A DNA stretch of 64,000 nt from Devosia sp. Root413D1 (GTDB taxonomy: Bacteria; Pseudomonadota; Alphaproteobacteria; Rhizobiales; Devosiaceae), in the NCBI RefSeq assembly GCF_001425235.1, contig NZ_LMEA01000009.1, positions 158,495 through 222,494 on the forward strand. The letters are read 5' to 3'. The notes below the pieces were generated by a model that did not search any database, had not been told where the DNA came from, and saw only the letters and a program-made list of their open reading frames with translations. The position numbers and the translations under genes are program-made. Within the stretch, counting starts at the first letter, position 1, and each line of letters opens with the position of its first letter. Shown piece by piece: positions 1-8,057 of this stretch.

Positions 1-292
1 GGTCGACCGGCTGGTCGTCGACCGACTCGAACTCCACCGGCTGTTCCAGCTTGGCGAACAGGGCCGTCACCGACCCCAGCCCGGCAAACTTGCCGTGCGG
101 AATGGCGATGCCATTGCCGAGCCCGGTCGAGCCCAGCTGTTCGCGATCGTTCACCGCTTCGAAGATGGTCGCTGCGTCCTGCCCGGTAATCTCTGCGGCC
201 CGCTCGGAGAGCCTGTGCAGCACGTCCAGCTTGGTCTTGATCTCAGAGCAAACAATCACGGACTCCTCCGAGAGGATGTCAGCCAATTCCAT
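1..292 (-). CDS. ptsN: PtsN, nitrogen-regulatory PTS EIIA protein (3' end outside window)
   Basis: The reading frame on the minus strand begins with MELADILSEESVIV and runs off the left edge after 97 residues. Residues 54-68 carry the EIIA-Ntr phosphorylation motif, GSTGLGNGIAIPHGK, with the phospho-accepting histidine at about residue 66. Family members are about 150-155 residues long, so roughly two thirds are visible. In this family the protein takes phosphate from PtsP/NPr and regulates potassium transport, nitrogen and carbon responses; it does not transport sugar. It follows hpf on the same strand with about 50 bp between them, the usual rpoN-hpf-ptsN order of alphaproteobacteria. Confidence 0.93.
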   Translation of the reverse strand, partial: MELADILSEESVIVCSEIKTKLDVLHRLSERAAEITGQDAATIFEAVNDREQLGSTGLGNGIAIPHGKFAGLGSVTALFAKLEQPVEFESVDDQPVD

Positions 293-340
293 CAAGAAGT
301 TCCCATCGTGGATGCGGAAAGAGCAAGCTTTTCCGGAGCC

Positions 341-910
341 CTAGTTCGGCCTGAGGGCCGGATCGATCCAGCCAATATTGCCGTCGGCGCGGCGGTAGAC
401 CACATTTAGGCCACCATGTCCAGCATGCCGGAATACGACCACTTCCGCCTGGGTCAAATCAAGCTGCATCACCGCTTCGCCCACAGACATCTGCCTCAGG
501 CTCGAGGTCGCCTCGGCGATCACCGGCGGCGAGTAGTCCTCCAGCAGCTCGTCATCCTCGCTGGGCGCGGCGAGCACGTAGGATGGCGCCTCCTCGTCAG
601 TGCCATTGGCATGGCGGCGGTGCGCCTTGAGCTTGCGGTTGTAGCGCCTGAGGCGCTTCTCGATGGTGTCAGCCATGCCCTGGTAGGCCGACATGGCGTC
701 GCCGCCATAGGAGCTCGACTGCAGCACGGCGCCGGAATCGAGGTGCACCATGCACTGGGCGTTGAACCCCGAGCCTTCCGGTTCGAGGGTGAGGTGGCCG
801 GTGTAGTTGCCGTCGAAGTACTTCTTCACCACCGTGTCGAAATGGCCCTGCGCCCTGATACGCAGCGCATCGCCGACATCCATGTTCTTTCCTGAGACGC
901 GCAGTGTCAT
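341..910 (-). CDS. hpf: Long-form ribosome hibernation-promoting factor
   Basis: A 189-residue protein with an N-terminal RaiA/HPF ribosome-binding domain (about residues 1-105, beginning MTLRVSGKNMDVGDALRIR) and a C-terminal dimerisation domain (about residues 135-185, SVGEAVMQLDLTQAEVVVF, ending in an IGWIDP motif). A linker rich in acidic residues joins them. The length and two-domain plan are those of the long HPF that makes 100S ribosome dimers in stationary phase. It lies between rpoN and ptsN. The 256-bp gap upstream holds a structured repeat, described separately, and probably its own promoter. Confidence 0.95.
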   Translation of the reverse strand: MTLRVSGKNMDVGDALRIRAQGHFDTVVKKYFDGNYTGHLTLEPEGSGFNAQCMVHLDSGAVLQSSSYGGDAMSAYQGMADTIEKRLRRYNRKLKAHRRHANGTDEEAPSYVLAAPSEDDELLEDYSPPVIAEATSSLRQMSVGEAVMQLDLTQAEVVVFRHAGHGGLNVVYRRADGNIGWIDPALRPN

Positions 911-928
911 GGAGGTCCTCTCTCGCTA

Positions 929-1026
929 GAGCGCTTTCAGGAAAAGTTCTGAGACTTTTCCGGTTCGAAAGCGCGACCAAATCAAAGCCTGAGCATTTCA
1001 ACGCTTCAGCAAACGGTGAAATGCTC
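929..1026. repeat. Dispersed hairpin repeat R1, copy 1 (with extension)
   Basis: Nested inverted repeat: outer arms GCGCTTTC (931-938) and GAAAGCGC (967-974), inner arms AAAAGT (942-947) and ACTTTT (954-959). A second hairpin follows, GAGCATTTCA (991-1000) with TGAAATGCTC (1017-1026). The same core occurs near 48167, 51078 and 55907 with different but still paired arms. It fills most of the gap between hpf and rpoN. Confidence 0.85.
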
Positions 1027-1166
1027 GTGTAGCCGGCCGGAGCGGCCGCCACCATGAGATGTGGTCACCCCGGTGAGGGGAGTCTAGACCGACCCCTCCC
1101 AAGGGGCAATGCGCGGAACCCGATTGGGTTCAAATGCGAGGTGTCGACAGCGGCAGTGCCGACGCG

Positions 1167-2675
1167 CTATCGTCCCGCCGCGACCAAAGCGCGCTTCTGG
1201 CGGCGCCGGATCACCGAGGAGGGGATGTTCATCCCCTCGCGGTATTTCGCCACGGTGCGGCGCGCCACTTCGATCCCGCGTTCCTTCTGCAGCATCTCGG
1301 CGATGGTGTCGTCGGAGAGGATATCGGCCGGCTGCTCGGCATCGATGATCTGCTTGATGCGGTGGCGCACTGCCTCGGCGGAATGGTCGCCCTCGCCGGT
1401 CGATGAGCCGAGCGCCGTGGTGAAAAAGTACTTCATCTCGAACAGCCCGCGCGGCGTCGACACGTATTTGTTCGAGGTGACCCGGCTTACCGTCGACTCG
1501 TGCATCTCGATGGCGTCGGCAACCGCCTTCAGCGTCATTGGCCGCAGATGCGTGATGCCGTGGACGAGAAAGCCGTCCTGCTGTTTGACGATCTCGGCGG
1601 TGACCTTGAGGATGGTCTGCGCCCGCTGGTCGAGGCTTTTGGCCAGCCAGTTGGCGGTGGCGAGACAATCGGTCAGGAAGCTCTTTTCCGTGGTGTCGCG
1701 GGTCTTCTTGGTCACCGAGGCATAATAGGTGCGGTTGACCAGCACCCGCGGCAGCACGTCGGCATTGAGCTCGATCTGCCACTCGCCGCCGGGCCCCGGC
1801 CGCACGAACACATCCGGCACCACCGATTCCACCGGCCCTGCCTCGAAGGCGCGCCCAGGCCTGGGGTCGAGCTGGCGCAGCTCGGCCAGCATGTCGAGCA
1901 AATCCTCGCGGTCGGCGCTCACGGCGCGGGCGAGGGCGGCGAGGTCGTGCTGAGCCACCAGCTCGAGATTGTCGAGCAGCCGCAGCATCAGCGGATCGAG
2001 CCTGTCCTTCTCGCGCAGTTGCAGCGCCAGGCACTCGCGCACATCCCGGGCGAACACCCCAACCGGGTCGCACCCCTGCAGCTTCAACAGCACCGCTTCG
2101 ATGGTTTCGACGGGGGCGCCGAGCTGCTCGGCGACGGTTTCGAGCTCGACCGCGAGGTAGCCCGCCTCGCTGAGGCTGTCGATCAGGAACTGCGCGATCA
2201 GCCGTTCCGCCGGATCGGCGGTGATCAGCCCGGCCTGCGCGGCAAGGTGGTCGGAGAGCGTCGGTCGCGCGGCGACGAACTGGTCGATATCGGCCGCCTC
2301 GCCGTCACCGCCGCTCCGCTCGTTCCACTGTGTCGAGTCGGTCAGCCGCTCCGGCGCCGACTGGTCGGGGAAGACGTTCTCGACTTCGGTATCGTAGCCA
2401 TTGGCGATCGAGTCCGCCGACTGGATGCGATCGGAATAGTCGACCGTATCCTCGGCAGCGTTCAGTTCGGCCGGGCGCTCCGGCGCTTCCGCCGCCTCGT
2501 CGGCCGGTTCCGCCCCGTCCTCGCGCTCGAGCAGCGGATTGCGCAGCAACTCCGCCTCGACGAAGCTGTTGAGCTCGAGGTGGCTGAGTTGCAGCAGCCG
2601 GATCGACTGCATGAGTTGCGGCGTGAGCGTCAGGCCCTGGCTCTGACGAACCTCAAGCCGTGGCGACAAGGCCAT
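1167..2675 (-). CDS. rpoN: RNA polymerase sigma-54 factor
   Basis: A 502-residue sigma-54. The start is placed at the ATG giving MALSPRLEVRQSQGLTLTPQ, because the family's region I (glutamine- and leucine-rich, about residues 5-50) begins there; an in-frame extension further upstream is not family-like and overlaps the promoter. An acidic region II follows (about residues 50-100), then the core-binding domain, a helix-turn-helix (near HESTVSRVTSNKYV) and the RpoN box ARRTVAKYRE at about residues 471-480. The protein recognises -24/-12 promoters and needs an AAA+ activator. A sequence matching such a promoter lies just upstream of this gene on the same strand. It is transcribed away from the alpha/beta hydrolase gene next door. 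Confidence 0.95.
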   Translation of the reverse strand: MALSPRLEVRQSQGLTLTPQLMQSIRLLQLSHLELNSFVEAELLRNPLLEREDGAEPADEAAEAPERPAELNAAEDTVDYSDRIQSADSIANGYDTEVENVFPDQSAPERLTDSTQWNERSGGDGEAADIDQFVAARPTLSDHLAAQAGLITADPAERLIAQFLIDSLSEAGYLAVELETVAEQLGAPVETIEAVLLKLQGCDPVGVFARDVRECLALQLREKDRLDPLMLRLLDNLELVAQHDLAALARAVSADREDLLDMLAELRQLDPRPGRAFEAGPVESVVPDVFVRPGPGGEWQIELNADVLPRVLVNRTYYASVTKKTRDTTEKSFLTDCLATANWLAKSLDQRAQTILKVTAEIVKQQDGFLVHGITHLRPMTLKAVADAIEMHESTVSRVTSNKYVSTPRGLFEMKYFFTTALGSSTGEGDHSAEAVRHRIKQIIDAEQPADILSDDTIAEMLQKERGIEVARRTVAKYREGMNIPSSVIRRRQKRALVAAGR

Positions 2676-2734
2676 GCGCGCGTTTCCACGTAAGAGAGGC
2701 TTCCAACGCCATCCATGCATGATTGGCGAGGTAA

Positions 2735-2752
2735 GGGCAAGAACCGTGCCAA
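2735..2752 (-). promoter_or_regulatory. Sigma-54 (-24/-12) promoter upstream of rpoN
   Basis: Read on the minus strand the sequence is TTGGCACGGTTCTTGCCC. It has TGGCACG, four spacer bases and TTGC, which matches the core of the consensus TGGCACG-N4-TTGCW; only the final W is missed. The -12 element is about 60 bp before the rpoN start codon, leaving a leader of roughly 50 nt. This suggests that rpoN is controlled by its own product. Activator sites were not identified. Confidence 0.7.
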
Positions 2753-2830
2753 GAGTGGCCAAACGCATTTCCTGCCTTCCGGTTGTATCCGAGCCGGCGG
2801 TAGTCGATGGTGAGCCATAAGGAGAGTCCG

Positions 2831-3589
2831 GTGCCACTCAAGATAGTCAGACGGCTGCTGCCGGATTGGGGCACGACCTATGGACCGCCGGGTGAAGGAC
2901 CATTTCCGGTTGTCCTCCTGCTCCACGGTTCGGAGGGCCCGTGGTCGGGCTGGAGCCACCGCAACGCCGTGATCCTCGCCGCGCATGGGTTCCTCGCCTT
3001 CCCCTTCGGCTACTCTAAGGGTGGCAATGCCTGGAACGCCGGCAACATCATCGATGTGCCGCTCGACCGCACCGTCGAGGCACTGGCGGCGCTGCGCGGC
3101 TTCGCTCCGGCCGGGCCGCGGCTTGGCCTCTATGGCGTCTCGCGCGGTGCCGAGCACGCCCTGCTGCTTGCCGCGCTGATGGCGCGTGACGGGGACCGGG
3201 GCATGCCCGACGCCATTGCCGCCCACAGCCCGCCCGATGTGATCTGCGGCAGCTTCGACAGCCGTTCATGGCGCGACGCCGGTGATCCCGGCTGGCAGCC
3301 TTGGGATCCGGGCCACCGTGCCTGGAGCTGGAAGGGCTCGTCGGACGGGCTGCTGCCGACCACGCCGATCGAGATCGAGCGCTACCCCGGGCCGCTGTTC
3401 CTCAGCCACGGCACCGCCGACCGGGTATGGTCGGTGGAGATGACGCGGCGTCTGGCCGACCGTCTGCATCGCCACGGCCGCAGCCCGGAAGTGCATCTCT
3501 ACGAAGGCCAGGATCACCTGCCGGGTAGCGACGCTGAGAACGAACACCACGAGCACCTGATCGACTTCTTCGAGCGAAACCTCGCTTGA
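2831..3589 (+). CDS. Alpha/beta hydrolase (BAAT/dienelactone-hydrolase-like)
   Basis: A 252-residue hydrolase starting at a GTG that has AAGGAG six bases upstream (2819-2824); an upstream ATG at 2807 is possible but has no such site. The oxyanion segment LLLHGSEGP is near the N-terminus. The nucleophile elbow GVSRG puts the serine at about residue 104, with the acid in HGTADRVW (about 197) and the histidine in GQDHLP (about 229), so the triad is complete. There is no signal peptide. It resembles the acyl-CoA thioester hydrolase/BAAT C-terminal family; the substrate is unknown. It sits on the opposite strand between lptB and rpoN, which are normally adjacent, and its stop is 4 bp from the lptB stop. 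Confidence 0.8.
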   Translation: MPLKIVRRLLPDWGTTYGPPGEGPFPVVLLLHGSEGPWSGWSHRNAVILAAHGFLAFPFGYSKGGNAWNAGNIIDVPLDRTVEALAALRGFAPAGPRLGLYGVSRGAEHALLLAALMARDGDRGMPDAIAAHSPPDVICGSFDSRSWRDAGDPGWQPWDPGHRAWSWKGSSDGLLPTTPIEIERYPGPLFLSHGTADRVWSVEMTRRLADRLHRHGRSPEVHLYEGQDHLPGSDAENEHHEHLIDFFERNLA

Positions 3590-3593
3590 CCAG

Positions 3594-4361
3594 TCAGACC
3601 TCGAACGTATCGCCCAGATACACGCGCCGCGCCTCGGGGTCGGCGGCGATCACCTCGGGCTTGCCCTGGATCATCACATGGCCCTCGTGGATCACATAGG
3701 CGCGGTCGACTAGCGACAACGTCTCGCGCACCGAATGGTCGGTGATCAGCACCCCGATGCCGCGGCGGGTGAGGTGCCTGACCAGCATCTTGACTTCGCT
3801 GACCGCGATCGGGTCGACGCCGGCGAACGGCTCGTCGAGCAACATGAACAGGGGGTCGGTGGCGACCGCCCGGGCGATTTCGACGCGCCGTCGCTCGCCA
3901 CCCGACAGCGCCAGCGCATTGGATTTGGCGATATGGGCGATACCGAACTCCGCCAGTAATTCATTGAGCCGCACTAGCCGGTCGGCTTTCCTCGGTACGT
4001 GCCCCTCGAGCACTGCGAGGATGTTGCCCTCGACGCTGAGGCCGCGAAAGATCGAGCTTTCCTGCGGCAGGTAGCCGATGCCGAGCCGCCCGCGCTGGAA
4101 CAGCGGCAGGTTGGTGATCGGTCGTCCGTCGACCAGGATCTTGCCCTTGTCCGGCTTCACCAGCCCCATGATCATGGTGAAGACGGTCGTCTTGCCGGCG
4201 CCGTTCGGCCCAAGCAGGCCAACCGCCTCGCCGCGCCGCACCGCGAGGCTGACATTCTCGACCACCGTGCGCTTGCCGAAACTCTTGTTGAGCCCGTGCG
4301 CCACCAGCCAGCCGGATTGGTCGACCGGGGTCCTGGTCGTCACTGTCGCCGCTTCGTTCAT
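3594..4361 (-). CDS. lptB: LPS export ABC transporter ATP-binding protein
   Basis: A 255-residue ATPase starting MNEAATVTTRTPV. It has Walker A GPNGAGKTT (residues 51-59), the signature LSGGERRRVEIARA, Walker B LFMLLDEP and the H-loop DHSVRET. Close agreement with LptB and its place after lptA and lptC identify it. It powers extraction of lipopolysaccharide from the inner membrane with LptFG. The start overlaps the lptA stop by 4 bp, so translation is probably coupled. A longer frame through lptA exists but is only a shadow. Confidence 0.96.
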   Translation of the reverse strand: MNEAATVTTRTPVDQSGWLVAHGLNKSFGKRTVVENVSLAVRRGEAVGLLGPNGAGKTTVFTMIMGLVKPDKGKILVDGRPITNLPLFQRGRLGIGYLPQESSIFRGLSVEGNILAVLEGHVPRKADRLVRLNELLAEFGIAHIAKSNALALSGGERRRVEIARAVATDPLFMLLDEPFAGVDPIAVSEVKMLVRHLTRRGIGVLITDHSVRETLSLVDRAYVIHEGHVMIQGKPEVIAADPEARRVYLGDTFEV

Positions 4362-4819
4362 TGCGGGGTGAAGACGCCGGTCACCCGGCCTCCGGCATTG
4401 CCCTTGAACACCGAGCTGTTGGTCTTGAGGTTGATGGTCAGCTCCGGCCCGTTCAGCTTGCCCTGCGCGTTGACCACCGTGACATTGCCGCTCAGCCTCA
4501 GGATCAGGGTGTCCGGATCGAATGTCGCCTTGGCCCCGGTGGCGTCCTGGCTGTCGGTCTTGATCCGCACATTGCCGGTGGCGGTAAGGCCGTCGATGTC
4601 GCTTTGCCCACCGCTGCCATAGACCACCACCACCTTGTCGGCCCAGAGCTTCAATCCGGTCCGGGTGATCGTGACGTTGCCGGTGAAGGTGGCGTTGTTG
4701 TTGTTCTGGTCGATGGTGAAATCGTCGGCGGCGACGTTCACCGGCTCGGCCGCGGCCGCCGGCAGCGCCATGGCCAACAGGGTGGTCAAGGCAATAGCGA
4801 GGGCAGCACAAAACTTCAT
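4358..4819 (-). CDS. lptA: LptA, periplasmic LPS-transport protein
   Basis: A 153-residue protein with a clear signal peptide (MKFCAALAIALTTLLAMALP, cleavage after AAAA near residue 24). The mature part is an OstA/LptA beta-jellyroll: repeated pairs such as ATFTGNVTITRTGLKLWAD and LTATGNVRI. It forms the periplasmic bridge that carries LPS to LptD. It lies between lptC and lptB with 4-bp overlaps on both sides, so the three form one translationally coupled unit. Confidence 0.93.
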   Translation of the reverse strand: MKFCAALAIALTTLLAMALPAAAAEPVNVAADDFTIDQNNNNATFTGNVTITRTGLKLWADKVVVVYGSGGQSDIDGLTATGNVRIKTDSQDATGAKATFDPDTLILRLSGNVTVVNAQGKLNGPELTINLKTNSSVFKGNAGGRVTGVFTPQ

Positions 4820-5454
4820 TCGGTTTCCCCCGGGGTCGAAACCAGCGTCACCCTGGCGTTCTTGAAGGTGTAGATACCGGTTTCGCGGTCATAGGTCATG
4901 CCATCGGAGACGATGTGCGAGCCGCTGGGCATGGTGATGTCGACGTTGCCGCTCGCCACCATCTTCCAGTTCATCAGGTCGGCGAACACCGCTTCGAGCG
5001 TGCCATCGAGCCCTTCCGAACTGGTGACATGGGCGATCCCCGGCACGTTCAGCAACTGGTCATTGGTCTGGAACTGTGCTGCCGCCGCTTCCGCCTGCAT
5101 CGCCGCACCCTCCGGCGGGGTCATGGTGAACACTGCGTCCTCCATGTCGATCAGGTCGTTCTGTGTCGGCGCCACCTTCGCCGCCCGAGCCGACAGCGCG
5201 TAAAGCGTGCCGTCATCGCCGGTGGAGGTGAGTCGTGGCGTTTCCACCACCAGGTTGTCCCGATCGATCCTGATATTGGAGTAGCCGAAGCGCTGCCCCA
5301 GATTGTCGATGACGATCATCGCCAAGAGCACCACGAACACCAGCACCCCGCCGGCTGGCACCAGCCAGCGCAACAGGCTGACCAGCCGGTTACGACGATT
5401 GAGTCGCGCGTAGAGCGCGGCGCGATCGTCGATCGGGGTGGCCAGCGACGCCAT
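4816..5454 (-). CDS. lptC: LptC, LPS export complex protein
   Basis: A 212-residue protein with one membrane helix at about residues 30-52 (LRWLVPAGGVLVFVVLLAMI) and a periplasmic beta-jellyroll. It fits the LptC (YrbK) family in topology, length and position before lptA. In the family it accepts LPS from LptBFG and hands it to LptA. The start codon overlaps the last base of the ribonuclease D gene's frame, so the cluster is read rnd-lptC-lptA-lptB. Confidence 0.9.
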   Translation of the reverse strand: MASLATPIDDRAALYARLNRRNRLVSLLRWLVPAGGVLVFVVLLAMIVIDNLGQRFGYSNIRIDRDNLVVETPRLTSTGDDGTLYALSARAAKVAPTQNDLIDMEDAVFTMTPPEGAAMQAEAAAAQFQTNDQLLNVPGIAHVTSSEGLDGTLEAVFADLMNWKMVASGNVDITMPSGSHIVSDGMTYDRETGIYTFKNARVTLVSTPGETE

Positions 5455-6068
5455 CAGCTATGCGCGAAGATGTCGGTCTCGTCCCAGCCCATCAGGTCGA
5501 GGTCGATCCGGTGCTTGAGGAACTCGAAGCAGGCCTGGGCCAGTTCGGTCCGGCCCTCGCGCCTGAGCATCCGATCGAGGTGGCGCTTCAGGTCGTGGAG
5601 GTAGAGGACGTCCGATGCGGCATAGTCGAGCTGCGCTTCGGAGATCTTTTCGGCGCCCCAGTCCGAGCTCTGCTGCTGCTTGGACATGTCGATGTTGAGC
5701 AGCTCGCGCGCCAGGTCCTTGAGGCCGTGCCGATCGGTGTAGGTGCGCACCAGCTTACTGGCGATCTTGGTGCAGTAAACCGGGCCGGTGACGATACCGA
5801 AGCGGTGCTTCAGCACGGCCATGTCGAAGCGCGCATAGTGGAAAATCTTGGTGACCCCGGGGTCACTCAGGAGCTTCGTGAGGTTCGGCGCGTCCTTCAG
5901 ATCCTGCGGGATTTGCACCACGTCGGCGCTGCCGTCACCGGGGGAGAGCTGCACCACGCAGAGCCGGTCACGCCGCGGATCGAGGCCCATGGTTTCGGTA
6001 TCGATCGCCACCTCCCGGCCATAGCGCTGGAGGTCGGGCAGGTCGCCCCGATGCAGTCTGATCGTCAT
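5454..6068 (-). CDS. rnd: Short ribonuclease D (DEDDy 3'-5' exonuclease)
   Basis: A 204-residue exonuclease. The ATG giving MTIRLHRGDLPDL is chosen because AGGA lies seven bases upstream and homology begins there. The DEDDy motifs are present: AIDTETMGLDP (motif I), FHYARFDMAVL (motif II) and LDYAASDVLYLHDL (motif III). It has no HRDC domain, so it is the short rhizobial form, about half the length of the enterobacterial enzyme. Likely role: 3' trimming of tRNA and other structured RNA. It heads the lpt operon on the minus strand and is divergent from the sugar dehydratase. Confidence 0.88.
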   Translation of the reverse strand: MTIRLHRGDLPDLQRYGREVAIDTETMGLDPRRDRLCVVQLSPGDGSADVVQIPQDLKDAPNLTKLLSDPGVTKIFHYARFDMAVLKHRFGIVTGPVYCTKIASKLVRTYTDRHGLKDLARELLNIDMSKQQQSSDWGAEKISEAQLDYAASDVLYLHDLKRHLDRMLRREGRTELAQACFEFLKHRIDLDLMGWDETDIFAHS

Positions 6069-6196
6069 GTCGAAATCCTGGTTCGGCGATTTGGGCTGTG
6101 ATGCCATAGCATAAAGGCGTTGGAAAGACCGGGCGGCATCGTTACAAAACCCGGGGCGGCCGCAGGCCACGCGGCTCGCGGCGGGTGGGTTACTTT

Positions 6197-8050
6197 ATGA
6201 CGTTGAACAAGGTCCGCGACGGACTGAGCGGACTGCCGCGTCGCTGGAAGCAAGCCATTCTGATCGGCTTCGACATGCTCGCGCTGCTCGGCGTGCTGTG
6301 GCTGAGCTTTGCTATCCGCCTGGGCGGCACCTTCACGCCTACCATGTCGCACATCCTGTTGATGCTGCTGGCGCCGATCCTCGCCGTGCCGGTGTTCATC
6401 CGGATGGGGCTGTATCGCGCCGTGATCCGCTACCTGCCGGAGCGGGCGCTGTGGACCATCATCCAGGCGATGATGCTGGCAACCCTGCTCTGGGTGTTCG
6501 CGCTGTTTCTCGCCGAGGCGACGCGGCTGGCGACCTTCCCGCGCACCGTGCCGCTGTTCTACTTCATCTTCGGCACCGTCATTGTCGCCGGCTCGCGCTT
6601 CCTCGCCAAGGCACTGCTCTGGCTGCCTGAGCGCAACCTCCGCCATGGCGGCGGGGTGGTGATTTATGGCGCCGGTTCCGCCGGCACGCAGCTTGCCGAA
6701 GCGCTGCGTGCGCATCGCGCCAGCTCCGTCGTCGCCTTCGTCGATGATGACCAAAGCCTCTGGGGTCGCGATGTCGCCGGCATCCGCGTCGACCCGCCGA
6801 CCAGGCTCGGTGAGCTGATCAGCAACCGCGGTGTCAGCGAGGTGATCCTCTCGATTCCCTCCGCCGACGCCACCCGACGCGCCCAGATTGTCACCGAGCT
6901 CAGCCACCACCCCGTCAAGATCCGGGCGCTGCCGGCGATTGCCGACCTGGTCTCCGGCAAGTACCTGATCAGCCAGCTGCGCGAGATAGATATCGACGAT
7001 CTGCTCGGCCGCTCCGCCGTGCCCGCCGATCCCGAGCTGATGGGCGAAATCCTTGGCGGTCGGGTGATCCTCGTTACCGGCGCTGGCGGCTCGATCGGCT
7101 CGGAGCTCACCCGGCTCATCGTCCAGCACGCGCCCAGGAAGCTGGTGCTGCTCGAGGCCAACGAGTTCGCGCTCTACGAGATCGACCGGCACCTGCGCAC
7201 CCTGGCTGAGGTCGAGATCGTCCCGGTGCTCGGCTCGATCGCCGACGCCGCGCTGCTCCGCCGCACGCTCGAGGGGCAGGGCGTCGAAGTGATCTTCCAT
7301 GCCGCAGCGCACAAGCATGTGCCACTGGTCGAGGCCAACGCGCTGGAGGGCGTGCGCAACAATGTTCTGGGCACCCGCATCCTGGTGGAAGCGGCGGTCG
7401 CGGCGGGCGTACAGCGCTTTGTCCTGATTTCGTCCGACAAGGCAGTGCGGCCGTCGAGCGTCATGGGGGCGACCAAGCGCTGGGCTGAACTGATCGTCCG
7501 CCACTACGGCAAGGGCAGCGGTATGCGCTACTGCTCGGTGCGTTTTGGCAACGTGCTCGGCTCCAACGGCTCGGTGGTGCCGCTGTTTCGCGAGCAGATC
7601 GCCGCCGGCGGCCCGGTGACCCTCACCGACAGCCGCATGACCCGCTACTTCATGTCGATCCACGAGGCGGCCGAGCTGATCGTCCAGGCCGGCGCCATGG
7701 CCGAGGGTGGTGACATCTTCCTGCTCGAGATGGGCGAGCCGGTACGCATCCGCGATCTCGCCGAGAACATGATCCGGCTGGCCGGCCTGTCGGTGAAATC
7801 CGACGACAACCCCACCGGTGACATCGCCATCCGCGAGACCGGCGCGCGGCCGGGCGAGAAGCTGGCCGAAGAGCTGTTCTTCGATCCGGCCAACGCGCTG
7901 CGCACCGCGCAGCCGAAGATCCTCCGCTCGCCACCGGGCGCCCGCCAGACCAACGACCTGTTGCCCGCCCTCACGGCGCTCGATGCTGCGCTGAAAGCCG
8001 AAGACGAAGCCGAGCTGCGCCGCGTGCTGTTCGACTACGTGAAAGTCTGA
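6197..8050 (+). CDS. Membrane nucleotide-sugar 4,6-dehydratase (WbpM/CapD/PglF type)
   Basis: A 617-residue protein; the ATG at 6197 is chosen over an in-frame GTG 12 bp earlier because GGGTGGG lies before it. Four membrane helices occupy about residues 15-145. A CoA-binding-like Rossmann domain follows (VVIYGAGSAGTQLA), then the SDR domain with VTGAGGSIGSE near residue 290. The catalytic segment SSDKA near 411 and MGATK near 422 show the Met-x-x-x-Lys replacing Tyr-x-x-x-Lys that is characteristic of large WbpM-type dehydratases. The expected reaction is conversion of UDP-GlcNAc to a 4-keto-6-deoxy sugar for surface polysaccharide or glycoprotein. The phosphoesterase gene follows seven bases after its stop. 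Confidence 0.88.
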   Translation: MTLNKVRDGLSGLPRRWKQAILIGFDMLALLGVLWLSFAIRLGGTFTPTMSHILLMLLAPILAVPVFIRMGLYRAVIRYLPERALWTIIQAMMLATLLWVFALFLAEATRLATFPRTVPLFYFIFGTVIVAGSRFLAKALLWLPERNLRHGGGVVIYGAGSAGTQLAEALRAHRASSVVAFVDDDQSLWGRDVAGIRVDPPTRLGELISNRGVSEVILSIPSADATRRAQIVTELSHHPVKIRALPAIADLVSGKYLISQLREIDIDDLLGRSAVPADPELMGEILGGRVILVTGAGGSIGSELTRLIVQHAPRKLVLLEANEFALYEIDRHLRTLAEVEIVPVLGSIADAALLRRTLEGQGVEVIFHAAAHKHVPLVEANALEGVRNNVLGTRILVEAAVAAGVQRFVLISSDKAVRPSSVMGATKRWAELIVRHYGKGSGMRYCSVRFGNVLGSNGSVVPLFREQIAAGGPVTLTDSRMTRYFMSIHEAAELIVQAGAMAEGGDIFLLEMGEPVRIRDLAENMIRLAGLSVKSDDNPTGDIAIRETGARPGEKLAEELFFDPANALRTAQPKILRSPPGARQTNDLLPALTALDAALKAEDEAELRRVLFDYVKV

Positions 8051-8057
8051 GCCGGCG

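Noticed and set aside
3594..4811. A 405-codon frame joining lptB to an upstream extension
   Set aside because: The extension is lptA read in another frame; the lptB start at 4361 gives the family length.
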